From positions 1 to 5,548 of the forward strand of contig DOQH01000027.1 in assembly GCA_003514455.1 (NCBI GenBank): a stretch of DNA of 5,548 nt, written 5' to 3'. The notes beneath the pieces are model-generated. The model was not told the DNA's origin, did no database searches, and saw only the letters and a list, made by a program, of their open reading frames with translations. This DNA is from Candidatus Magasanikiibacteriota bacterium. Its GTDB lineage: Bacteria; Patescibacteriota; Patescibacteriia; Magasanikbacterales; UBA10003. The position numbers and the translations under genes are program-made. Positions 1 to 5,548 of the stretch are shown one piece after another; position 1 is the first letter of the stretch, and each line of letters opens with the position of its first letter.

Positions 1-419
1 TTGGCGCCCAAAACATTGTTGCCTCCGCATGGCAGAAGCAAAATATCAATCAAGCCCAATTTATCCGCCATTTCTTCGTTCACTGTTCCTTTGAAATTGC
101 CGAAAAATATGGTGGAAACATTTTCCGTGTCAAAATGAAACACCAATTGCGGCTCTTTTGGGTTTTTGGAAATATCAACGGCATAGACCATTACCCCGCG
201 GACTTCGTATTCGCCAGGGCTCGCGATAACAAACGGTTCCCCGCTCAAAGTAATGGTATTTTTTTCACCGGAACCCAATAATACCAAGTCGCTTTTTAGG
301 TTGCGCGGCAAATCGGCTTTTGGCTCCAAATACGGATTTATTAAAATAACCACCTCGTCGCGCCAAGGGGTTTTGGTTTCAATTTTAAAGGCGGAATGAC
401 CCAGCCAAGAGATGTGCAT
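1..419 (-). CDS. MBL-fold (UlaG/COG2220-like) protein, N-terminal part, probably non-catalytic
   Basis: This gene runs off the left edge; 139 residues are visible. The start is fixed, because an in-frame TAA lies only three codons upstream of the ATG. Residues 1-13 read MHISWLGHSAFKI, the usual first strand of the metallo-beta-lactamase family related to UlaG and to the Lactamase_B_3 domain. The stretch SPGEYEVRGV at 68-77 and the later IDILLLPCGG at 124-133 also match that family, which is common in CPR genomes. The metal site looks lost: where an HxHxDH motif is expected after the 'DLVLL' strand, residues 49-54 read GSGEKN; the usual LGDLGH is FFGNFKG at 105-111; and the usual DP after the second strand is NP at 28-29. 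I infer a pseudoenzyme or a structural/binding role. No Shine-Dalgarno precedes the ATG. It has its own promoter and is separated from the small gene upstream by a terminator. The family call is fairly sure; the function is unknown. Confidence 0.75.
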   Translation of the reverse strand, partial: MHISWLGHSAFKIETKTPWRDEVVILINPYLEPKADLPRNLKSDLVLLGSGEKNTITLSGEPFVIASPGEYEVRGVMVYAVDISKNPKEPQLVFHFDTENVSTIFFGNFKGTVNEEMADKLGLIDILLLPCGGNNVLGA

Positions 420-450
420 AGAAAAAAATTAGTGTTATTTTCTTTAAATA

Positions 451-479
451 ATTGTACCATAAAAAAAGCATGAGGGCAA
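451..479 (-). promoter_or_regulatory. Sigma70-type promoter for the MBL-fold gene
   Basis: Read on the - strand, TTGCCC (479-474) is followed after 17 bases by TACAAT (456-451), with a TG one base ahead of the -10 (extended -10). The predicted start of transcription is near 444, giving a leader of about 25 bases without a ribosome binding site. It lies just downstream of the terminator of the neighbouring unit, as expected for an independent promoter. Predicted by eye only. Confidence 0.6.
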
Positions 480-492
480 GGGGAAAAAGTGT

Positions 493-519
493 AAAAAAAC
501 AGGCACCATGTGGCGCCTG
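493..519 (-). terminator. Rho-independent terminator of the 118-residue membrane protein gene
   Basis: On the - strand an 8-bp stem, CAGGCGCC (519-512) with GGTGCCTG (507-500), closes on the four-base loop ACAT. One pair is a G-U wobble. It is followed directly by seven Ts (499-493) and, after a short break, by five more. It begins 33 bases after the stop codon of the small gene. The + strand has no T-tract after the hairpin, so it should act in one direction only. Confidence 0.88.
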
Positions 520-552
520 GGTTGGGAGTTGTGTTTGCGTGGTTTGGCCCCG

Positions 553-909
553 CTATTCTGTGTCTGGCGGCTCTGGGGTAGTGCCGTCGTTGATGTTGGC
601 TTTGGCGGCCGCTTCGTCAATGGCCTGCCTTTTGCCCTCTTCGTCAATGCGTTTGCCGTACTCTTCGAAGATCAAGGCGCAAGTATCGTCGGGCGCCAAC
701 TTGAGACGCCAGTCATTACCGTTGAGTTCGGCAAGTCGGTCGCATTCGGTTAGTTGTGACTGGAAGGCCTTTTCTCGCGCTTCCGGACTCCAACGCTCGC
801 TGACGCTGATGATTGTCCATGCCATGAGACATCCGAGAATGACTGCCAAAAACATTTTGGCAATAGGTCCGAAGAGAAATGTGAATTTGGATGTTTTTGC
901 AGGCAGCAT
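553..909 (-). CDS. Small single-pass membrane-anchored protein of unknown function
   Basis: I do not recognise this 118-residue protein. The start at 909 is chosen over an upstream in-frame ATG at 963 because AAGGAGGG sits four bases before it, and because the 963 ATG would lie upstream of the predicted transcription start. Residues 1-18 carry only positive charges (K5, K8, K18). Residues 19-36 are a hydrophobic segment (MFLAVILGCLMAW and onward). The rest is charged, mildly helical, and ends in an acidic, proline-rich tail (TPEPPDTE). The positive-inside rule predicts N-terminus in the cytoplasm and C-terminus outside. Two cysteines lie in the outer part (C56 and C77) and could form a disulfide; C27 is inside the membrane segment. 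Base content is about 53% GC, some ten points above uvrB, and codons favour C at the third position (CTC for Leu, GCC for Ala), unlike its neighbours. It has its own promoter and terminator. Opposite-strand frames here lack start signals of this quality. Confidence 0.78.
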   Translation of the reverse strand: MLPAKTSKFTFLFGPIAKMFLAVILGCLMAWTIISVSERWSPEAREKAFQSQLTECDRLAELNGNDWRLKLAPDDTCALIFEEYGKRIDEEGKRQAIDEAAAKANINDGTTPEPPDTE

Positions 910-913
910 CTGT

Positions 914-921
914 CCCTCCTT
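914..921 (-). promoter_or_regulatory. Consensus Shine-Dalgarno site of the small membrane protein gene
   Basis: AAGGAGGG on the - strand, four bases before the ATG at 909, pairs almost perfectly with the 16S rRNA tail and decides the start. It is the only clear ribosome binding site in the window; the other three genes have none. A small stem (CTGC/GCAG, 933-945) lies near the predicted 5' end of this transcript. Confidence 0.85.
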
Positions 922-953
922 GTTGTTGCTCACTGCGTTATGCAGCTCATAAA

Positions 954-982
954 ATAGTAGCATAAATCAGAAAAAGTTTCAA
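954..982 (-). promoter_or_regulatory. Sigma70-type extended -10 promoter for the small membrane protein gene
   Basis: On the - strand TTGAAA (982-977) is followed after 17 bases by TACTAT (959-954), with TG one base ahead of the -10. Transcription should start near 947, giving a leader of roughly 38 bases that holds the Shine-Dalgarno. Its -35 is only ten bases from the -35 of the divergent uvrB promoter. Confidence 0.72.
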
Positions 983-985
983 GAT

Positions 986-1029
986 ACTACACTTGACTTA
1001 ACTGTAAATTTTGCTAAAATATGTGTAGT
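986..1029. repeat. Inverted repeat bracketing the uvrB promoter (possible operator)
   Basis: ACTACAC at 986-992 and its exact reverse complement GTGTAGT at 1023-1029 lie directly before the uvrB -35 and across the predicted uvrB transcription start. The arms are 30 bases apart. This could be a pair of regulator half-sites, but seven-base arms at this spacing can arise by chance. It does not resemble a LexA box of either the E. coli or the Bacillus type. Confidence 0.25.
993..1020 (+). promoter_or_regulatory. Sigma70-type extended -10 promoter for uvrB
   Basis: TTGACT (993-998) is followed after 16 bases by TAAAAT (1015-1020), with TG at 1012-1013 making an extended -10. Transcription should begin near 1026-1028. 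That puts the start only five to seven bases ahead of the chosen uvrB ATG at 1033, and downstream of the alternative ATG at 1021. Confidence 0.75.
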
Positions 1030-1032
1030 TTT

Positions 1033-3042
1033 ATGTTTAAAATTCATTCCAAATTTAAATCTGCCGGTGATCAGCCGCAGGCCATTAATGGCCTGGTTTT
1101 GGGTTTGGAGAAAAAAATGTCCAAGCAAACACTTTTGGGCGTGACCGGTTCCGGCAAAACATTCACTATTGCCAATGTGATTGAGAAAACACAAATGCCA
1201 ACATTGATAATCGCGCATAACAAAACGCTCGCGGCGCAATTGTGCAATGAATTTCGCGAGTTTTTTCCAAACAATGCCGTGGAATATTTTGTAAGTTATT
1301 ATGATTATTATCAACCGGAAGCATACCTTCCGCATTCAGACACATACATTGAAAAAGAGGCAATGATCAATAATGAAATTGATCGTTTGCGCCATGCCTG
1401 CACCCAAGCGCTTTTGACGCGTCGCGATGTGATTATTGTGGCTTCCGTCTCGTGTATTTATGGCCTTGGTTCGCCAAAAGAATATGAAAAAATTGTTTTG
1501 CATCTAAAAAAAGGTCAGTTAATTTCGCGAAGAGATCTTTTAAAACAATTGATTGAAATGCACTTTGAGCGCACCACGAGCGACCTTAAACGCGGTAGTT
1601 TTCGCTTAACCGGGCCGGTATTTGAAGTAATGCCGGTGAATGAGGAAATGATTTATCGTTTGGAAATCAGTGAAAAAATTGAAAATATGGAATTGGTGGA
1701 GTCAATAACAAGAAAAGTGAAAAAAGTTTTGTCAGACATGTGGCTTTTTCCAACCAAACACTATATCGCCAGCGCCGAGATGACCAAACGAGCCTTTGAA
1801 TCTATAAAAAGTGAATTGAAAGAGCGGTTGGCTGAATTGGAAAAGTCAGGAAAAATTTTGGAAGCTGAACGATTGCGCCGCAGAGTGAGTTATGATTTGG
1901 AAATGATAAAAAACATCGGCTATTGCTCGGGAATTGAAAATTATTCTCGACATTTTGACGGCCGCGCATCAGGCGAGCCGCCTTTTACTCTTTTGGACTA
2001 TTTTAAAACCAATGGGAAATTTCTTACGGTGATTGATGAGTCGCATGTGACAGTTCCGCAAATTCGCGGAATGTATTTTGGCGACAAATCGCGCAAAGAT
2101 ACTTTGGTGGAACATGGTTTCCGTTTGCCTTCGGCGCGCGATAATCGGCCGCTTAAATACGAAGAATTTAATCATCGTACTGAGCAAATGATTTATGTTT
2201 CAGCAACTCCGGATGAGTATGAATTAAAAGAGAGTAAGCAGGTGGTTGAGCAGATTGTGCGGCCAACTGGTTTGGTTGATCCCGAGGTGATAATACGGCC
2301 GGTGACTGGTAAAAAAGGACTGTCTCAAATTGAAGATGTTATCGCGCGAATTAATGAACGAGTCCTGGTTGGCGAGCGAGCGCTTGTTACAACTTTAACC
2401 AAAAAAATGGCGGAGGATTTGTCGGAATTTTTAGAAAAGAAAAAAATAAAAGTGAGATATTTGCACAGCGACATTGAAACATTGGAGCGAATTGAAATCT
2501 TAACCGACTTGCGCCGCGGAAAAATTGATGTGATCGTTGGCGTGAATTTGTTGCGCGAGGGCTTGGATTTACCCGAAGTGTCTTTTGTGGCGATTTTGGA
2601 CGCGGATAAAGAAGGATTTTTGCGCAACGCAGTGAGTTTGATACAAACAATCGGTCGTGCGGCGCGCAATGTAAATGGTTTGGTAATTCTTTACGCCGAT
2701 AATATCACCGGCTCAATTAAAAAAGCCATTAGCGAAACCAATCGTAGGCGCAAAATTCAGCTGGCATACAATGCCAAACACGGAATCACGCCGAAGACGG
2801 TTGAAAAAAGCATTAGAAATATATTGGAAGAATTTGGCATCACCCCGAAAGGGCAAAAAGATAAAAATAAAAGTCGTGTGGCAAAGGTTGCTAAATTGGA
2901 TTTACTTGGCGATAGCCGTCCGCGAGAGGAAATTATTAAAGAAAAAGAAAATCAAATGAAACAGGCGGCCAAGAATTTAGAGTTTGAACTAGCCGCAATT
3001 TTGAGAGATGAGGTAAGAGAGTTGAAAAGTGGATTGCGTTGA
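1033..3042 (+). CDS. uvrB: UvrABC system protein B (excinuclease helicase-like subunit)
   Basis: UvrB receives damaged DNA from UvrA, pushes a beta-hairpin between the strands to verify the lesion, and recruits UvrC for incision in the cytoplasm. The product is 669 residues, the usual family length. Seen in order: the N-terminal MFKIHSKFKSAGDQPQAI; Walker A GVTGSGKT at 36-43; the tyrosine-rich beta-hairpin around 86-107 (SYYDYYQPEAYLPHSDTY); the UvrA-binding domain 2 around 150-250; Walker B DESH at 335-338; YVSATPDEYE at 388-397; GVNLLREGLDLPE at 503-515; QTIGRAARN at 538-546; and a C-terminal UVR motif near 632-667, which binds UvrC and UvrA. I start at 1033 because known UvrB proteins begin at this Met and because the ATG at 1021 would lie ahead of the predicted transcript. 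There is no Shine-Dalgarno. The motif before SLIQTIGR reads RNAV where E. coli has RSER. The TGA stop lies inside the -35 of the uvrA promoter. Confidence 0.98.
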   Translation: MFKIHSKFKSAGDQPQAINGLVLGLEKKMSKQTLLGVTGSGKTFTIANVIEKTQMPTLIIAHNKTLAAQLCNEFREFFPNNAVEYFVSYYDYYQPEAYLPHSDTYIEKEAMINNEIDRLRHACTQALLTRRDVIIVASVSCIYGLGSPKEYEKIVLHLKKGQLISRRDLLKQLIEMHFERTTSDLKRGSFRLTGPVFEVMPVNEEMIYRLEISEKIENMELVESITRKVKKVLSDMWLFPTKHYIASAEMTKRAFESIKSELKERLAELEKSGKILEAERLRRRVSYDLEMIKNIGYCSGIENYSRHFDGRASGEPPFTLLDYFKTNGKFLTVIDESHVTVPQIRGMYFGDKSRKDTLVEHGFRLPSARDNRPLKYEEFNHRTEQMIYVSATPDEYELKESKQVVEQIVRPTGLVDPEVIIRPVTGKKGLSQIEDVIARINERVLVGERALVTTLTKKMAEDLSEFLEKKKIKVRYLHSDIETLERIEILTDLRRGKIDVIVGVNLLREGLDLPEVSFVAILDADKEGFLRNAVSLIQTIGRAARNVNGLVILYADNITGSIKKAISETNRRRKIQLAYNAKHGITPKTVEKSIRNILEEFGITPKGQKDKNKSRVAKVAKLDLLGDSRPREEIIKEKENQMKQAAKNLEFELAAILRDEVRELKSGLR

Positions 3043-3067
3043 CAGGCATGTAAAAAAAAGATATTCT
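3039..3067 (+). promoter_or_regulatory. Probable uvrA promoter overlapping the uvrB stop codon
   Basis: A perfect -35 TTGACA (3039-3044) contains the uvrB TGA stop. It is followed after 17 bases by TATTCT (3062-3067), a four-of-six match to the -10. Transcription would start near 3074, leaving a leader of about 55 bases before uvrA. Read-through from uvrB is also possible. Confidence 0.55.
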
Positions 3068-3091
3068 GAAACTACAATATAGATACCATAC

Positions 3092-3128
3092 CCCCATAGC
3101 CGCGACTAATGGGGCTTTTGAATTTTTT
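3092..3128 (+). terminator. Hairpin with U-tract in the uvrA leader (uvrB terminator or uvrA attenuator)
   Basis: CCCCATAG (3092-3099) pairs with CT and ATGGGG (3106-3114) around a six-base loop, with one bulged A. It is followed by CTTTTGAATTTTTT ending at 3128, so the last U sits immediately before the uvrA ATG. The U-tract is broken by GAA, so termination may be partial. It may end uvrB transcripts, attenuate uvrA, or simply be a leader structure. Confidence 0.5.
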
Positions 3129-5548
3129 ATGCAAGATAAAATAATAATCAAAGGCGCGCGCGAACATAATCTAAAAAATGTTAACTTGGAATTGCCGCGC
3201 AATAAAATGATTGTCTTTACGGGACTGTCCGGTTCGGGCAAGTCCAGTTTGGCGTTTGACACAATTTTTGCCGAAGGGCAAAGACGATATATTGAGTCAT
3301 TATCCGCTTACGCGCGGCAGTTTTTGGGCGGTTTGCAAAAGCCGGATGTTGATGAAATTGAGGGGCTTTCGCCGGCGATTTCCATTGACCAAAAAGCGCA
3401 CAGCGCCAATCCGCGCTCCACTGTGGCCACAATCACCGAAATTTATGACTATTTGCGCGTGCTTTTCGCGCGAGTTGGCGAGCCGCACTGTCCTTTGTGC
3501 AATGGCAAAATCAAAAAAATGACATCTGATGAAATCAAAGAGAAAATTTTAACTCATACAATAGTTGGCAAGAGCGAAAATACCGTAACTATTCTTTCAC
3601 CAGTGGTGCGCGGCCGCAAAGGCGAGTATTATCAAATGCTTTATGATATTTACAATTCCGGTTATGTGGAAGCGCGCATTGACGGAAAAATTCACAGCTT
3701 GCGCGAGCAAGTGATTATTGATAAAAATTCCAAACACACAATTGAAATCGTGATTGATAAAATTTTTCTTGGAGAAAAAATGAAAATGACGGAATCAGAA
3801 TTGGGAAAATATCTGGTAAAAGACAAAGACGGCGAACAGCGGTTAAGCGAGGCGATCGCCAATGCCATTGAATTGTCCAATGGACTCTGCGCGGTAATTT
3901 TTCCAGATAAAACCGAGCAGATTTACAGCGCCAAATATGCCTGTCCGCAAGATGGTTATAGTTTTCCTGAAATTGAGCCGCGTTTGTTTAGTTTTAACAG
4001 TCCTTACGGTTATTGCGGAGCTTGCATCGGATTGGGCACGGAAACATTGTTTAGCGAAACAGAGTGCCCAGTGTGCAAAGGAAAAAGGTTGAACACCAAT
4101 GCTTTGAGCGTGAAGGTAGCTGGCAAAAATATCTGGGAAATTACCAATTTAACCATTGGCGAGGCGCGCGAATTTTTTGCAAATGTTGAGAAAAAATTGG
4201 ATGTTAGAGAAAAAGAAATTTCCAATGCTGTTTTAAAAGAAATTCTCAACCGTTTGCAATTTATGTTTGATGTAGGTTTGCATTATCTGACACTGAATCG
4301 CAAAGCCGGCACTTTGTCCGGAGGCGAGGCGCAACGAATACGACTAGCTTCGCAGGTGGGGACGCGCTTGGTGGGCGCTTTGTATGTGCTGGATGAGCCG
4401 ACCATTGGCCTGCATCAGCGCGACAATGATAAATTGGTGGCCACTTTGCGTAATCTCTGCGATGTTGGCAATACCATTATAGTAGTGGAGCACGATGAGG
4501 ACACCATTTTGGCCAGCGATTGGGTAGTGGATTTTGGGCCAGGAGCAGGCAAGCATGGCGGTGAAATCGTGTTTTCAGGACCTTTGGAAAATTTATTAGA
4601 AAAGAAAGTAAAATCGCTCACTGGCGAGTATTTGCGCGGTGAAAAGAAAATCGCCTTGTCCAAAAATTATCGCGCGGTTGATAAAACAACCCCCAAAATT
4701 AAAATCAAAGGAGCTGTCGCTAATAATTTAAAAAAAATAAATGTGGAAATTCCTTTGCGCCGTTTTATTTGCCTTACCGGCGTGTCCGGCTCGGGTAAAT
4801 CAACTTTAATGCACGATGTTTTACATACAGCTGTGATGAACCGCTTGTATCGTTTGGGCCGCAAACAAAATTGCGCGAGTATCACCGGCACGGAATATCT
4901 TGATCGCGCGATTGTGATTGATCAGAGTCCGATTGGCCGCACTCCGCGTTCCAATCCGGCCACCTACACCAAGGCCTGGGATTTGATTCGCGAGATTTTT
5001 TCAGCTACCGAAGAATCGCGCATTCGCGGGTTCAAAGTCGGCCGTTTTAGTTTTAATGTTCCTGGCGGCCGTTGTGAAAATTGCGAAGGTCGCGGTGTTT
5101 TGGAAATTGAAATGCATTTTTTGCCCAGCGTGGAAATCGTTTGCGATGTTTGCAAAGGCAGGCGATTTAATCAGGAGACATTGCAGGTGAATTATAAAAA
5201 GAAAAACATTTCGGACATTTTAAATATGACCGTGGCTGAAGCCGAAGAATTTTTTAAAGACATTCCTTTGATAAATGATAAATTAAAAATGCTCAATGAA
5301 GTTGGCTTGGACTATTTGACTCTTGGCCAATCAGCCACTACTCTTTCCGGCGGCGAGGCGCAGCGCATCAAGCTGTCTCGCGAGTTGTCTAAACACGGCA
5401 CAACCAAAACACTATATTTACTTGATGAGCCGACAGTTGGTTTGCATTATGAAGATGTGCGGAAATTGTTGGAAGTTTTGCAACGGTTGGTATCGCACGG
5501 CAATACTGTGATGGTGATTGAACATAATCTGGATGTAATTAAATGCGC
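3129..5548 (+). CDS. uvrA: UvrABC system protein A (damage-recognition ATPase), insertion domain absent, 3' end cut by window
   Basis: UvrA is the ABC-type ATPase dimer that finds bulky lesions and loads UvrB. The window shows 806 residues; by comparison with E. coli only some 40-55 C-terminal residues are missing. Seen in order: Walker A GLSGSGKS 32-39; SLSAYARQF 57-65; NPRSTVATITEIYDYLR 94-110; the UvrB-binding domain, about 118-257; the first zinc region, C272, C296 and C299; CPVC 313-316; ABC signature LSGGE 397-401; Walker B LYVLDEPTIGLH 418-429; second Walker A GVSGSGKS 551-558; IDQSPIGRTPRSNPATYT 597-613; the second zinc finger C649, C652, C672 and C675; LSGGE 739-743; and DEPTVGLH 766-773. 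Between CGAC (296-299) and CPVC only 13 residues remain, where E. coli has more than 100, so the insertion domain is absent. D275 replaces the second cysteine of the first zinc site. The reading frame is unbroken. The ATG at 3129 gives the normal N-terminus and no upstream in-frame start exists. No Shine-Dalgarno is visible; the start directly follows a U-tract. Confidence 0.97.
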   Translation, partial: MQDKIIIKGAREHNLKNVNLELPRNKMIVFTGLSGSGKSSLAFDTIFAEGQRRYIESLSAYARQFLGGLQKPDVDEIEGLSPAISIDQKAHSANPRSTVATITEIYDYLRVLFARVGEPHCPLCNGKIKKMTSDEIKEKILTHTIVGKSENTVTILSPVVRGRKGEYYQMLYDIYNSGYVEARIDGKIHSLREQVIIDKNSKHTIEIVIDKIFLGEKMKMTESELGKYLVKDKDGEQRLSEAIANAIELSNGLCAVIFPDKTEQIYSAKYACPQDGYSFPEIEPRLFSFNSPYGYCGACIGLGTETLFSETECPVCKGKRLNTNALSVKVAGKNIWEITNLTIGEAREFFANVEKKLDVREKEISNAVLKEILNRLQFMFDVGLHYLTLNRKAGTLSGGEAQRIRLASQVGTRLVGALYVLDEPTIGLHQRDNDKLVATLRNLCDVGNTIIVVEHDEDTILASDWVVDFGPGAGKHGGEIVFSGPLENLLEKKVKSLTGEYLRGEKKIALSKNYRAVDKTTPKIKIKGAVANNLKKINVEIPLRRFICLTGVSGSGKSTLMHDVLHTAVMNRLYRLGRKQNCASITGTEYLDRAIVIDQSPIGRTPRSNPATYTKAWDLIREIFSATEESRIRGFKVGRFSFNVPGGRCENCEGRGVLEIEMHFLPSVEIVCDVCKGRRFNQETLQVNYKKKNISDILNMTVAEAEEFFKDIPLINDKLKMLNEVGLDYLTLGQSATTLSGGEAQRIKLSRELSKHGTTKTLYLLDEPTVGLHYEDVRKLLEVLQRLVSHGNTVMVIEHNLDVIKC

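Noticed and set aside
452..952. + strand open frame of 166 codons opposite the small membrane protein gene
   Set aside because: No promoter or ribosome binding site; it runs across the - strand terminator; its sequence is a Ser/Leu-rich antisense shadow with no domain-like pattern.
910..963. Longer form of the small membrane protein starting at the ATG at 963
   Set aside because: It would start upstream of the predicted transcription start and lacks a ribosome binding site; the internal ATG at 909 has a consensus Shine-Dalgarno.
1021..1032. Upstream ATG as the uvrB start, adding four residues (MCSF)
   Set aside because: It directly abuts the -10 box, ahead of the predicted transcription start, and known UvrB proteins begin at the MFKIHSKF position.
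910..1032. LexA/SOS box upstream of uvrB
   Set aside because: Neither a CTGT-N8-ACAG nor a GAAC-N4-GTTC type palindrome is visible here or in 3043-3128.
2325..2669. - strand open frames within uvrB
   Set aside because: They lie opposite highly conserved UvrB helicase motifs and read as basic, Ser-rich antisense translations without start signals.
3129..5548. Recoding of TGA (as in Gracilibacteria/SR1) or a broken uvrA
   Set aside because: The frame is open to the window end, tryptophan is TGG, no in-frame TGA occurs, and uvrB itself ends in TGA at the expected place.
1..5548. CRISPR arrays, tRNA or rRNA genes, insertion sequences, integrases
   Set aside because: No regularly spaced direct repeats, tRNA-like cloverleaf, transposase motifs or terminal repeats were seen.

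Overview
The window holds four protein genes and the signals between them. Two are the nucleotide excision repair genes uvrB (complete) and uvrA (cut by the right edge), both on the + strand. To their left, on the - strand, lie a small membrane-anchored protein of unknown function and the first part of a metallo-beta-lactamase (MBL)-fold protein. The organism is a bacterium using the standard code: tryptophan is TGG throughout and no in-frame TGA interrupts the long genes. The core genes are moderately AT-rich (about 42% GC by hand count of sample lines). A UvrA without its insertion domain, a divergent UlaG-like MBL protein with a GEYEV stretch, and very short intergenic regions together suggest a Candidate Phyla Radiation genome of the Parcubacteria/Patescibacteria type. 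That placement is an inference from remembered family features, not a search.

Layout. Positions 1-419 (-) encode the N-terminal 139 residues of the MBL-fold protein, with its own promoter at 451-479. Positions 493-519 (-) form an intrinsic terminator that closes the next unit. Positions 553-909 (-) encode a 118-residue single-pass membrane protein with a textbook Shine-Dalgarno and a strong extended -10 promoter. Positions 910-1032 are a compact divergent promoter region firing left into the small gene and right into uvrB. Positions 1033-3042 (+) are uvrB. Positions 3039-3128 (+) carry a probable uvrA promoter that overlaps the uvrB stop codon, then a hairpin and U-tract running straight into the uvrA start. 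Positions 3129-5548 (+) are uvrA, lacking only its last few dozen residues. No gap exceeds 300 bases without a gene.

How it works together. UvrA dimers find bulky DNA lesions and load UvrB, which checks the strand and recruits the nuclease UvrC (not in this window). The UvrA here keeps the region that binds UvrB but lacks the insertion domain, so the pair should still function as a damage-loading complex of reduced form. The two - strand genes have no evident link to repair.

Most worth a second look: the reduced UvrA with an altered first zinc site; the terminator-like leader abutting the uvrA start; the nearly leaderless uvrB transcript; the small GC-rich gene, which looks like a self-contained transcription unit with foreign codon use; and the MBL protein that has lost its metal ligands. 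I found no evidence for a wholly new multi-gene system.
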